Assembly: GCF_000214595.1 (NCBI RefSeq)
Contig: NZ_AFIG01000001.1
Span: 1,220,382-1,284,381, forward strand
Length of the DNA: 64,000 nt
From: Methylophaga thalassica MP
GTDB taxonomy: Bacteria; Pseudomonadota; Gammaproteobacteria; Nitrosococcales; Methylophagaceae
Direction: 5' to 3'
Below, piece after piece: positions 28,605 to 36,344 of the stretch. Below the pieces are notes generated by a model. That model was not told the origin of the DNA, made no database searches, and was given only the letters and a program-made list of their open reading frames with translations. How positions within the stretch are numbered: the first letter of the stretch is position 1; each line of letters opens with the position of its first letter. Both the position numbers and the translations under genes were made by a program.

Positions 28605-29519
28605 TTAACTAGCCGCGACCACACGTTGCTTATCTTGGCTTAGTTGTAAATTTAAGCGTTTAATCAGCGAGTCAGAGTCATCTGTTTTTGCCATGGTGAT
28701 AGCACAAGTGGCGCTTAGGTAAACACGTTGATGATGCGCTTTAGTTCGATAAGCAAAACTGGCTACTGCATTTTGAAGATCCAGACTGAGCTGCTTTGCA
28801 TCTGCTTCATTGGTATTGTGAAGCAAGACAATAAAACGATCTCCCGCCAGGCGGCAGATTAAATCTTCATCACGAAGGTTCAGTAATAACAATTGGCAGA
28901 CCAGCTGCAATATATGGTCACCCTCTTCCACCCCGTACAAACGATTAATCACATTAAAGTCATCCAAATCAATCGCTATCAGGGCTAAAGGTTGCTGCTG
29001 TTTTTTACTTTCATTGAGAGAGAGTTTGAGCTGCTTTTTGAGATATGCCGCACCACCAATAGGGATAAGCTTGTCAAATAAACGATGCTCACGGAAATAA
29101 CGTTCACGTTTTACCATTTGGGCACTGATGGCAATTTCTTCCTGATGCCAGTGATAAATGCCAAAGCTTAACAGCACTAAAGCAAGTGGAATCGGCATAC
29201 TCTCCAACCAGTTATGCCAGATTAATGTCGAAGGCATATGGATAAATTCATCCATGAAATCCATGCTCCACGAAAAGGCGATAGCACATAAACCCAGAGC
29301 TAATAGTTGTGTCACCCTTCCCGCCGGTCGGCTACGAAGCAATAACGCCAGCCAAAATAAGGCCAGAATCACCATTCCACCTTCAGACATGATATCAAGC
29401 CAATTTATCTCTGATATGGTCTTAACTTCCCCCCATGTTCGCATGATAACGAAACCAGTAATGAAGGCCAGCGCCAGTCCGTAAAAATAGGATGTGTGTA
29501 AAAAAGGTCTTTTTTTCAT
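28605..29519 (-). CDS. Membrane protein with four TM segments and degenerate GGDEF domain
   Basis: A 304-residue protein. About four hydrophobic segments fill residues 10-125, followed by a GGDEF domain (about 150-300). The active-site signature reads RLAGDRFIVLL instead of RxGGDEF, although the substrate segment ALIAIDLDDFNVINRLYG is well kept. Loss of the first Gly and of the catalytic Glu makes cyclase activity doubtful; it may bind GTP or c-di-GMP, or act as a signalling partner. The ATG is not preceded by a good ribosome site. It heads the operon with the AraC regulator, under a reverse-oriented Pho-box-like repeat at 29581-29598. Confidence 0.88.
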   Translation of the reverse strand: MKKRPFLHTSYFYGLALAFITGFVIMRTWGEVKTISEINWLDIMSEGGMVILALFWLALLLRSRPAGRVTQLLALGLCAIAFSWSMDFMDEFIHMPSTLIWHNWLESMPIPLALVLLSFGIYHWHQEEIAISAQMVKRERYFREHRLFDKLIPIGGAAYLKKQLKLSLNESKKQQQPLALIAIDLDDFNVINRLYGVEEGDHILQLVCQLLLLNLRDEDLICRLAGDRFIVLLHNTNEADAKQLSLDLQNAVASFAYRTKAHHQRVYLSATCAITMAKTDDSDSLIKRLNLQLSQDKQRVVAAS

Positions 29520-29580
29520 TGGTTTAACCGAACTCTGACTGCAGTAATTAACTGAATGTCGGCGACACTACGCGAAAAAA

Positions 29581-29598
29581 ATGACAGACTTATGACAA
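29581..29598 (-). promoter_or_regulatory. Pho-box-like site facing the GGDEF-AraC operon
   Basis: On the minus strand, TTGTCAT-AAGT-CTGTCAT: two PhoB 7-mers at 11-bp period, matching the consensus CTGTCAT repeat. It lies about 60 bp before the GGDEF-protein start at 29519. Confidence 0.7.
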
Positions 29599-29820
29599 AG
29601 TTAGCAGTCAAATCAGCTCACAAAAATTGTCTTATTTTTTCATTTTTTTACATTACCCGTTGCACAAAATACTATTTACATCATTGTTTTTATTTAACTT
29701 ATTTGTTTACAAGCTTGCAGTATTGAGCATCAGTTTATTTTGCAAATCATAAGTCATATCAGCTCAATATCAAGCAAACGCAAACCATAAGTTATTGATT
29801 TTAAATATTTTAAATTTTCA

Positions 29821-29849
29821 CTGTCATCTAACTGTCATTTAGCCTTCAT
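29821..29849 (+). promoter_or_regulatory. Pho box facing the TonB receptor-phytase-PhoX operon
   Basis: Three 7-mers at 11-bp period: CTGTCAT (29821), CTGTCAT (29832) and CCTTCAT (29843). The first two match the PhoB consensus exactly. A -10-like CATACA begins at 29847, as in PhoB-dependent promoters that lack a -35 box. The receptor ATG is at 29891. Confidence 0.85.
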
Positions 29850-29890
29850 ACACTTGCCGCCATCAAACCACTATGACGACAAGGGTAGTT

Positions 29891-32389
29891 ATGAAAACAA
29901 TAGACAAAACCATTGAACGACCGAGCTTTAAACTCAGCCTGATTGCACTCGGAATTGCCAGCTTTATCAGCAGTGCTCATGCAGAAGAGGATATTAATCT
30001 GGAAACAGTCCGTGTCGTAGGGCAAGCAGTACAGATTGACGAAGCGCTCAAAGAGCAACGTAACTCAAACAGCATTGAGAGTGTTGTACATGCTGACGGT
30101 ATCGGCCAGTTACCCGATGACAATGCAGCAGAAGCATTAGAGCGTCTGCCTGGCGTATCGGTAGAGAATGATCAGGGCGAAGGTCGGTTTGTCACGGTAC
30201 GCGGACTGGCACCTGAACTTAATGCTGTCAATATTAATGGCACCAATGTCCCTTCGCCAGAAAGTGGCACACGTGCGGTGGCATTGGATGTATTACCAAG
30301 TGAGTTAGTGCAGTCATTATCGGTCGTTAAAACACTGACCCCCGATATGGACGCCAACTCATTGGGTGGCACCATCAATGTAGAGAGTTTATCGGCTTTT
30401 GATCATGATGGTTTGTTCTACACCCTGTCTACTGAAGGCAGTTACGATGACAATATTGATAAAACCAGCCCTAAAGGGTCCGGGGCGGTGAGTAATATTT
30501 TCAGTATCGGTGATGGTGTTGATAACTTTGGTGTCGCCGCCGCATTGAGCTGGCAAAAACGAAAGTTTGGTTCTGATAATGTGGAAACCGGTGGCAAATG
30601 GGAATTCACTGACCAAGCTCGTTTAGAAGAACTTGAACAACGTGATTATGAAATTGAACGTGAGCGCTTAGGTTTAGGCGTTAACTTCGATTACAAAGCT
30701 GACATTTACACAAATTATTACTTACGTACCTTATTTAGCCGTTTCACTGATACCGAAACTCGTAACGCAGCGGGTATGGAGTTTGACAGTCCACAGCTAC
30801 CGAGTGAATCAGGTACCGGCGCGACAGGCTATCGTGAATTAAAAGACCGTAAAGAAACACAAGAGATCCAATCCTATGTATTGGGTGGAGAAAAGATCAT
30901 TGGCTTGTGGACGATTGATGGTCAGATAGGTTACAGCCGCGCCAGTGAGGATACGCCGGGTCATATTGCTGGTGCTAAGTTTGAGGGTGGCTTTGATAAC
31001 GTCGGATTTACGGACACCTCAAAACCACGCTTATTTGCAGGTTCTGATTACTACGACCCCAGTAGTTTTTCACTGGATAAAATCGAATGGGAAGAACAAA
31101 AAACCACCGATACCGAAAAAAATCTAAAGTTTGATCTTGCCCGTGATTTCACTATTCACAACTATGCCTCACAAGTGAAATTCGGTGGCAAGCTATCACG
31201 TCGCGAGAAAGATAATGACACCAATGCCTGGGAGTTTAAAAACTTTGGCTCTAACGATACTGGTTTAGGTGCGTTTGCCGGCAGTAATGTTGATTATTCA
31301 TTAAATAATTACGGGCCGGGCATCAGTAGCTCCGCTATCAAGAATTTGCTGTCAAAGCTGAATTTTGACAGCAACATTAATACAGAAGAAACACGTATTA
31401 ATGACTACGTTATGAACGAAGATATTAATGCGGCCTATGTGATGAATACCTTGGATCTGGATAACTGGACCCTCATCGCCGGTATGCGTTACGAGCAGAC
31501 TGACTTTGAAGCCAAGGGGACGGGTATTCGTGACGATGTATTTCAGGAAATCTCCAGTAAAAACAATTATCACCATTGGTTACCTGGCCTCCACGCGCGT
31601 TATTACATTGATGATAAAACCCAAGTAAGGGCTGCGTGGACCAATAGTGTTGTCAGACCCACATTTGAAGCGCTCGCCCCCGGTTTTTCTATTGAAAGTG
31701 GTGACAAAGCCAGTTTTGGCGATCCAACGCTAGATCCAATGACGGCTAAAAACTTCGATTTAGGCATCGAACATTATATGGGGCGTGCTGGAGCTATCTC
31801 TGCCTATGGTTTCTATAAAGATATTTCTGATTTTGTTTATGAAACGGATATAGCAGGCTCAGGTGCATTCCAGAATTTCAAAGAAGCTAAGACATTCAAA
31901 AATGGTGATACCGCGAAAGTCTATGGTTTAGAACTGGCTTATAGCCAAAAGTTAAGCTGGCTACCCTCACCATGGGATGGCTTATTAGTGGGCGCTAATT
32001 TCACACTCAGTCATTCTGAAGCGGATATCGAAGGTCAGAATACCAAACGCAGCATTGATTTACCCGGTCAATCAAAACGGGTCGGTAATTTCATGCTCGG
32101 TTGGGAAAACGAAAAAGTCAGCATGCGTTTATCTGCTAACTACAAATCGTCTTATCTGAAAGAAGTCGCCGCTGTCAGTGATAAACACCATGACGCGTAT
32201 GTAGATGATCAGGTGTTCCTTGATTTTAGCAGCAGCTACTTTATCAGCAAAAATGCTCAAATCAGTCTGGAAGCCAAAAACCTGACCGATGAACACTACT
32301 ATGTTTATACCGGTAATAAAGCATACAACAATCAATATGAAGAATACGGTCCAAGTATAAAAATTGGATTTACTTTAACTAACTTCTAA
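29891..32389 (+). CDS. TonB-dependent outer-membrane receptor (probable phytate/organophosphate importer)
   Basis: An 832-residue receptor started at the ATG at 29891, with AAGGG 5 nt upstream. The signal peptide ends SSAHA. A TonB box-like LETVRVVGQ is followed by the plug domain: IGQLPDDNAAEALERLPGVS, RFVTVRGLAPELNAVNING, and SLGGTINV. A 22-strand barrel then ends in the terminal aromatic SIKIGFTLTNF. The type is that of oligomeric-nutrient receptors rather than siderophore ones. It is the first gene of the Pho-box operon and is directly followed by a phytase. Uptake of inositol phosphates or a phosphorylated product is therefore inferred, though not shown by the sequence itself. Confidence 0.93.
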   Translation: MKTIDKTIERPSFKLSLIALGIASFISSAHAEEDINLETVRVVGQAVQIDEALKEQRNSNSIESVVHADGIGQLPDDNAAEALERLPGVSVENDQGEGRFVTVRGLAPELNAVNINGTNVPSPESGTRAVALDVLPSELVQSLSVVKTLTPDMDANSLGGTINVESLSAFDHDGLFYTLSTEGSYDDNIDKTSPKGSGAVSNIFSIGDGVDNFGVAAALSWQKRKFGSDNVETGGKWEFTDQARLEELEQRDYEIERERLGLGVNFDYKADIYTNYYLRTLFSRFTDTETRNAAGMEFDSPQLPSESGTGATGYRELKDRKETQEIQSYVLGGEKIIGLWTIDGQIGYSRASEDTPGHIAGAKFEGGFDNVGFTDTSKPRLFAGSDYYDPSSFSLDKIEWEEQKTTDTEKNLKFDLARDFTIHNYASQVKFGGKLSRREKDNDTNAWEFKNFGSNDTGLGAFAGSNVDYSLNNYGPGISSSAIKNLLSKLNFDSNINTEETRINDYVMNEDINAAYVMNTLDLDNWTLIAGMRYEQTDFEAKGTGIRDDVFQEISSKNNYHHWLPGLHARYYIDDKTQVRAAWTNSVVRPTFEALAPGFSIESGDKASFGDPTLDPMTAKNFDLGIEHYMGRAGAISAYGFYKDISDFVYETDIAGSGAFQNFKEAKTFKNGDTAKVYGLELAYSQKLSWLPSPWDGLLVGANFTLSHSEADIEGQNTKRSIDLPGQSKRVGNFMLGWENEKVSMRLSANYKSSYLKEVAAVSDKHHDAYVDDQVFLDFSSSYFISKNAQISLEAKNLTDEHYYVYTGNKAYNNQYEEYGPSIKIGFTLTNF

Positions 32390-32416
32390 AACATATTGAT
32401 AAATATAGAATATAAA

Positions 32417-34339
32417 ATGAAAAAATTAACATTAAAACTGAAATTATTGGCATCGTTGATGATGATGTCTTTACCCCTTTCTGTGCTTGCCAATGACACG
32501 CTGAAAGCCATCAATGCAGAAGGTAATTCACATATTGAGTCAGTACAGCTAATTAGTAAAACCGATATTCCCAAGGCTGACCGTCTGGTGTCTTACAAAC
32601 ACAAAGGTATTGCGCTTGAAAACAATCAAGGCAAAACACTTAGTCTATTAAAAGGTAATTTTGGCAGCATTGACCAGCGTCAGTTGAAGCACGGTCTGCT
32701 ATTGGCGACAGTCGATCTGGATCGTCAACAGGCTATGCTGACTGTTCTGAATGACGGCTCTGATAACTGGACAGCAGCCACATATTTGCCTAAACCTGCA
32801 TTTAAAATTGAAGGTGTTTGCCTGTATCAGGATGAAGCACAAAATGGGTTCTTGTTTCTGGTTGGTGAGCAGGGACAAGGAGAGCAATGGTTGGTAGCTG
32901 ATGCTACCTCCCCCATTGCTCTCCCTCAATTAATTCGCCATTTGAGCACGCCACCTGATAGTGAATACTGCCAGGTAGATGACGCTCAGTCACGCCTGTA
33001 TATCAATGAAGAAAATGTCGGTATCTGGGCGTATGATGCTCATCCTGAAGCGGATTTGAGTCGTTATCCGATCGCAATGACCCAGCCCTTTGGTCAGTTG
33101 AAAGAAAGCGCTGCTGGGATGGCAATTGTGCCCGGTGGCTTGTTAGTTCTCGATGCAAAAGCCAACGTGTTACACACTTATATCGATAACAAAGGAAGCT
33201 GGCAACATCAGTCCGAATTTGCTCTGCACAATGTGCTAGAGCCTGAGGGTATCAGTGCAAGAGTGGAAGGTGAGCAGTTAGAGGTTGCTATCAAACACGA
33301 TGCTGGAATTGCTTTTTATACCTTACCATGGACGCATACATCGCTAACATCGCCCCCGCCTATCCCGCTGGTTAAACCAGCAATACAAACCGATGCTGTA
33401 CCAAGCTTAGGCGATGCGGCTGATGATCCAGCTATCTGGGTCAACAAAGCCAACCCTGAACAAAGCCTGATATTAGGTACGGATAAACAAGGCGGTTTAG
33501 TTGTTTATGATTTAAAAGGCAAAACCCAGCAATTTTTGCCTGTTGGACGACTGAATAATGTCGATGTCCGTCATGGTTTTCATTTCAATGGTAAACAGAT
33601 TGATTTAGCGGTTGCCAGCAATCGTGATCATAACTCACTGCATGTGTTTGCCATCGATCCAGAAAATCGTTTTGTCACTGAAATGGGTGAAGTTAGCACC
33701 ACGGCACAGGATATTTATGGCCTGTGTATGTATAAAAATAAACAAGGTGATATCTACACCATTGTGAATGATAAAGACGGCCGCTTTTTCCAATATCAGA
33801 TGCAGGACAAACAAGGCAAGATTGCTGGTGAACTGGTCCGTGAATTTAAAGTTGCCACGCAACCTGAAGGCTGTGTGGCCGATGATAAACATGATCGTTT
33901 ATTTATTGGTGAAGAAAACAGAGCAGTCTGGACACTTGATGCCCGTGCCGATCAATCTACGGTGATGACTCAGGTCATGCCTGTCGGTGAACATCTGAAA
34001 GACGATATCGAAGGGATCAGTTTGTACCAGAACGACAAACAGGATTATCTAGTGATATCCAGTCAGGGCAATGATAGCTATGTTGTGCTTGATGCTCTGC
34101 CACCCTTCACTTATCGCGGTGTATTTCGTATTGGCTTTAATACAGCAGCCGGCATTGATGGTGTTTCAGAAACAGATGGTCTGGATGTCAGTAGCGTCAA
34201 TTTTGGCCAACCATGGCAGCAAGGCATGTTAGTTGTTCAGGATGGACGCAATCGCATGCCATTGGAAAATCAAAACTTCAAATATGTGCCGTGGTCAGAG
34301 ATTGCTGATCAACTCGGCCTGTCTAAACTGAGCAAATAA
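32417..34339 (+). CDS. Beta-propeller phytase with tandem (two-domain) architecture
   Basis: A 640-residue secreted enzyme started at the ATG at 32417; no good Shine-Dalgarno is visible. The signal peptide ends LSVLA. The C-terminal half (about 320-640) is a standard Ca-dependent beta-propeller phytase with DDPAIWVN, GTDKQGGLVVYDL, LNNVDVRHGF, VASNRD, EGCVADD and GEENRAVW. The N-terminal half (about 25-310) looks like a second, incomplete propeller: it has EGVCLYQDEAQNG and YCQVDDAQSRLYINEENVGIWAYD but lacks the DDPAIW motif. Two-domain phytases of this kind are known, with the incomplete domain aiding the catalytic one. It releases phosphate from phytate in the periplasm or outside the cell. 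Confidence 0.92.
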   Translation: MKKLTLKLKLLASLMMMSLPLSVLANDTLKAINAEGNSHIESVQLISKTDIPKADRLVSYKHKGIALENNQGKTLSLLKGNFGSIDQRQLKHGLLLATVDLDRQQAMLTVLNDGSDNWTAATYLPKPAFKIEGVCLYQDEAQNGFLFLVGEQGQGEQWLVADATSPIALPQLIRHLSTPPDSEYCQVDDAQSRLYINEENVGIWAYDAHPEADLSRYPIAMTQPFGQLKESAAGMAIVPGGLLVLDAKANVLHTYIDNKGSWQHQSEFALHNVLEPEGISARVEGEQLEVAIKHDAGIAFYTLPWTHTSLTSPPPIPLVKPAIQTDAVPSLGDAADDPAIWVNKANPEQSLILGTDKQGGLVVYDLKGKTQQFLPVGRLNNVDVRHGFHFNGKQIDLAVASNRDHNSLHVFAIDPENRFVTEMGEVSTTAQDIYGLCMYKNKQGDIYTIVNDKDGRFFQYQMQDKQGKIAGELVREFKVATQPEGCVADDKHDRLFIGEENRAVWTLDARADQSTVMTQVMPVGEHLKDDIEGISLYQNDKQDYLVISSQGNDSYVVLDALPPFTYRGVFRIGFNTAAGIDGVSETDGLDVSSVNFGQPWQQGMLVVQDGRNRMPLENQNFKYVPWSEIADQLGLSKLSK

Positions 34340-34349
34340 GGAGTCAATC

Positions 34350-35051
34350 ATGGAAACTGCAATGCATGAAATGACTATTTGGGGTCTGGTCAGTGATGCC
34401 AGCGTTTTAGTGAAAATTGTGATGCTGATTTTAGTACTGGCATCGATGGTAAGCTGGTACCTGATTCTGTGGCGTTCAAATGTATTAAGTCGTCTGGAGA
34501 AACAAAATAAGCTGTTTCAGCAGCAATTCAGACAAACGGCGGATATGACGTCATTACCTGAAGCAACAACAAAAGCGACATTACACAAAGCGATTCCAGC
34601 CATATTTCAGGCTGGCTGGCAGGAGTATGAGAAATATCAGCATATCGCCACTATGCCACAGGATGAGAAGGTAGAAAATGTAGAACGTGCCATGCTGGTG
34701 AATATTGGCGAGCAGGAAGCCGAACTTGAAAAAGGTCTTTCTTACCTGGCTACCATTGGTTCAGTCAGCCCCTACATTGGCTTGTTCGGTACGGTCTGGG
34801 GCATTATGAACTCGTTTATTGGCCTGTCCCAGGTTGAACAAGCGACATTAAACACCGTTGCGCCAGGTATTGCTGAAGCCCTGATTGCCACCGCTATCGG
34901 CTTATTTGCAGCGATCCCGGCAGTGGTTGCCTATAACCAGCTGAGTAAACGCGCTGGGGCTATCAGTACGCTTTATTATCATTTTGGTAATGAGTTCATC
35001 ACCCGATTACAGCGAGTGATGCACCGAGCACCATTGGCAAAGGCTGCGTGA
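34350..35051 (+). CDS. TolQ/ExbB-type proton-channel protein of the TonB system
   Basis: A 233-residue inner-membrane protein with three TM segments: LVKIVMLILVLASMVSWYLIL (about 20-40), YLATIGSVSPYIGLFGTVWGIM (about 130-155) and ALIATAIGLFAAIPAVVAYN (about 175-195). The conserved motifs of TolQ/ExbB (GLFGTVWGI, GIAEALIATAIGL) are present. AAGGAG lies 6 nt before the ATG. It is followed at once by a TolR/ExbD-like gene and a TonB gene, so it forms a dedicated energising complex for the receptor at 29891. The sequence is closer to TolQ than to ExbB, which is common in such three-gene sets. Confidence 0.93.
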   Translation: METAMHEMTIWGLVSDASVLVKIVMLILVLASMVSWYLILWRSNVLSRLEKQNKLFQQQFRQTADMTSLPEATTKATLHKAIPAIFQAGWQEYEKYQHIATMPQDEKVENVERAMLVNIGEQEAELEKGLSYLATIGSVSPYIGLFGTVWGIMNSFIGLSQVEQATLNTVAPGIAEALIATAIGLFAAIPAVVAYNQLSKRAGAISTLYYHFGNEFITRLQRVMHRAPLAKAA

Positions 35052-35058
35052 GGTCGTC

Positions 35059-35508
35059 ATGCTAAGAAAACCGGTTGCTAAACATGCCTTGAAGGCAGAA
35101 ATGAACGTGGTGCCTTATATCGATGTGATGCTGGTGTTGTTAGTGATTTTTATGGTCACAGCTCCGCTACTGGTACAAGGCGTTAAACTTGAATTACCTA
35201 AGGTTGCAGCGGAAGCGTTACCCACTGATAGTCAGAAAACGATTCTGACTTTATCGGTGGTTGCTGATGGCAGTTATTACTGGAATGTGGGTTCAGAAGT
35301 CGATATTCAATCCCGCTCAGATCAAGCAGTCAGCTTGGATGACATGGTCGAAAAAATACAGCAGATTAAACAGCAGAATGACAAGCTGCTATTTTTTATC
35401 CGTGGTGATAAAGCCACGGATTACGCTTCGGTTGTAAAAGCGATTGCCGCATTACAGCAAGTGGGTATCGATGATGTGGGCCTGATTACGGAGTCGCCCG
35501 ATGCCTGA
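35059..35508 (+). CDS. TolR/ExbD-type protein of the TonB system
   Basis: A 149-residue protein with one TM helix near the N-terminus (NVVPYIDVMLVLLVIFMVTAPLL). It contains the proton-carrying Asp of the family in YIDVMLVLL. A small periplasmic domain follows (VKAIAALQQVGIDDVGLITE). It works with the TolQ/ExbB-type protein upstream to drive TonB. The end overlaps the tonB start by 8 bp, so expression is coupled. Confidence 0.93.
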   Translation: MLRKPVAKHALKAEMNVVPYIDVMLVLLVIFMVTAPLLVQGVKLELPKVAAEALPTDSQKTILTLSVVADGSYYWNVGSEVDIQSRSDQAVSLDDMVEKIQQIKQQNDKLLFFIRGDKATDYASVVKAIAALQQVGIDDVGLITESPDA

Positions 35509-36328
35509 GTTAGCTATGCGTGATCCACTTTATCTAAGTAAACCGTTTACTGCCTCTGAGATAAACAAATCTGCATTAATTGAAGTAGGTTTGTTTCATA
35601 TTGCCATTGCCGCATTATTATTTCACTCATGGACACCGGTGACTCAGCATGAACCGGTCGTTAAAACAGTGAGTATCCGCATGGTCGAACTTCCTCAGCC
35701 GGTAAAAAAAGCCGTGATCGAAGAGGTAAAGCCGGTGGTTATACTTGAACCTGTTATCGAGCCAAAAGTTAAACCTAAACAAAGTATTGTTGAAAATGAA
35801 CTGGCCTTTAAACGCGTTGAAAACCCCATAGCCAAACCGATAGAAAAAACCGCACCAAAAACACCTGTAAAAAAGAAAATAGAAAAGCAAATAAAACCAC
35901 TCAAAGACAAGCCGGTTCCGCCTGTCAGCCAACCGACAAAGCAAGAAAAACCTGCAGAAAAGTTGCCTGAAAGCCCAGTACTGGCAAGTAGTAATGAGCA
36001 AAATGTGCCACAAAAAACACAAAGTAATCTATCCGAGCTAGCAACTGAAACATTTTCTGTGGAACACTATAAACCGATTGAAAAACAGGTACCGGATTAT
36101 CCCAGAACTGCTTTGCGTAAAGGTCTGGAAGGTGATTGCACTGTTCGATATACCGTAAACAAACAAGGCCGTGTTGAGTCTCCCGAGGTATTGGCTGACT
36201 GCCATCCGATGTTTGAACGGCCATCATTAGCTGCTGCCAAAACCTTTCGTTACGCGCCTCGTATGGTTAATGGAAAAGCGGTACCTGTACCGAATGTTCG
36301 TAACACCTTTGAATACCGTATTCATTAA
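35501..36328 (+). CDS. tonB: TonB energy transducer
   Basis: A 275-residue protein with a short cytoplasmic N-terminus and a TM anchor (ALIEVGLFHIAIAALLFHS). A long Pro/Lys/Glu-rich periplasmic spacer follows (about 55-185, many VxKP and EKP steps). The C-terminal TonB domain has YPRTALRKGLEGDCTVRYTV, GRVESPEVL and FRYAPRMVNG. It carries proton-motive energy to the receptor's TonB box across the periplasm. Its place in the Pho-box operon implies it serves the phosphate-ester receptor specifically. Two Cys in the C-terminal domain (in GDCTV and ADCHP) may form a disulfide. Confidence 0.93.
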   Translation: MPELAMRDPLYLSKPFTASEINKSALIEVGLFHIAIAALLFHSWTPVTQHEPVVKTVSIRMVELPQPVKKAVIEEVKPVVILEPVIEPKVKPKQSIVENELAFKRVENPIAKPIEKTAPKTPVKKKIEKQIKPLKDKPVPPVSQPTKQEKPAEKLPESPVLASSNEQNVPQKTQSNLSELATETFSVEHYKPIEKQVPDYPRTALRKGLEGDCTVRYTVNKQGRVESPEVLADCHPMFERPSLAAAKTFRYAPRMVNGKAVPVPNVRNTFEYRIH

Positions 36329-36344
36329 AAGAAGATAACTCGCC

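Larger units (their letters stand above)
29520..29890. other. Divergent regulatory region between the GGDEF-AraC and receptor-phytase operons
   Basis: This 371-bp, very AT-rich gap has no ORF of note. It holds two Pho-box-like sites, one facing each operon (separate entries). It also holds an 8-bp inverted repeat TATTGAGC (29721-29728) / GCTCAATA (29762-29769), a possible AraC-family site. Confidence 0.6.
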
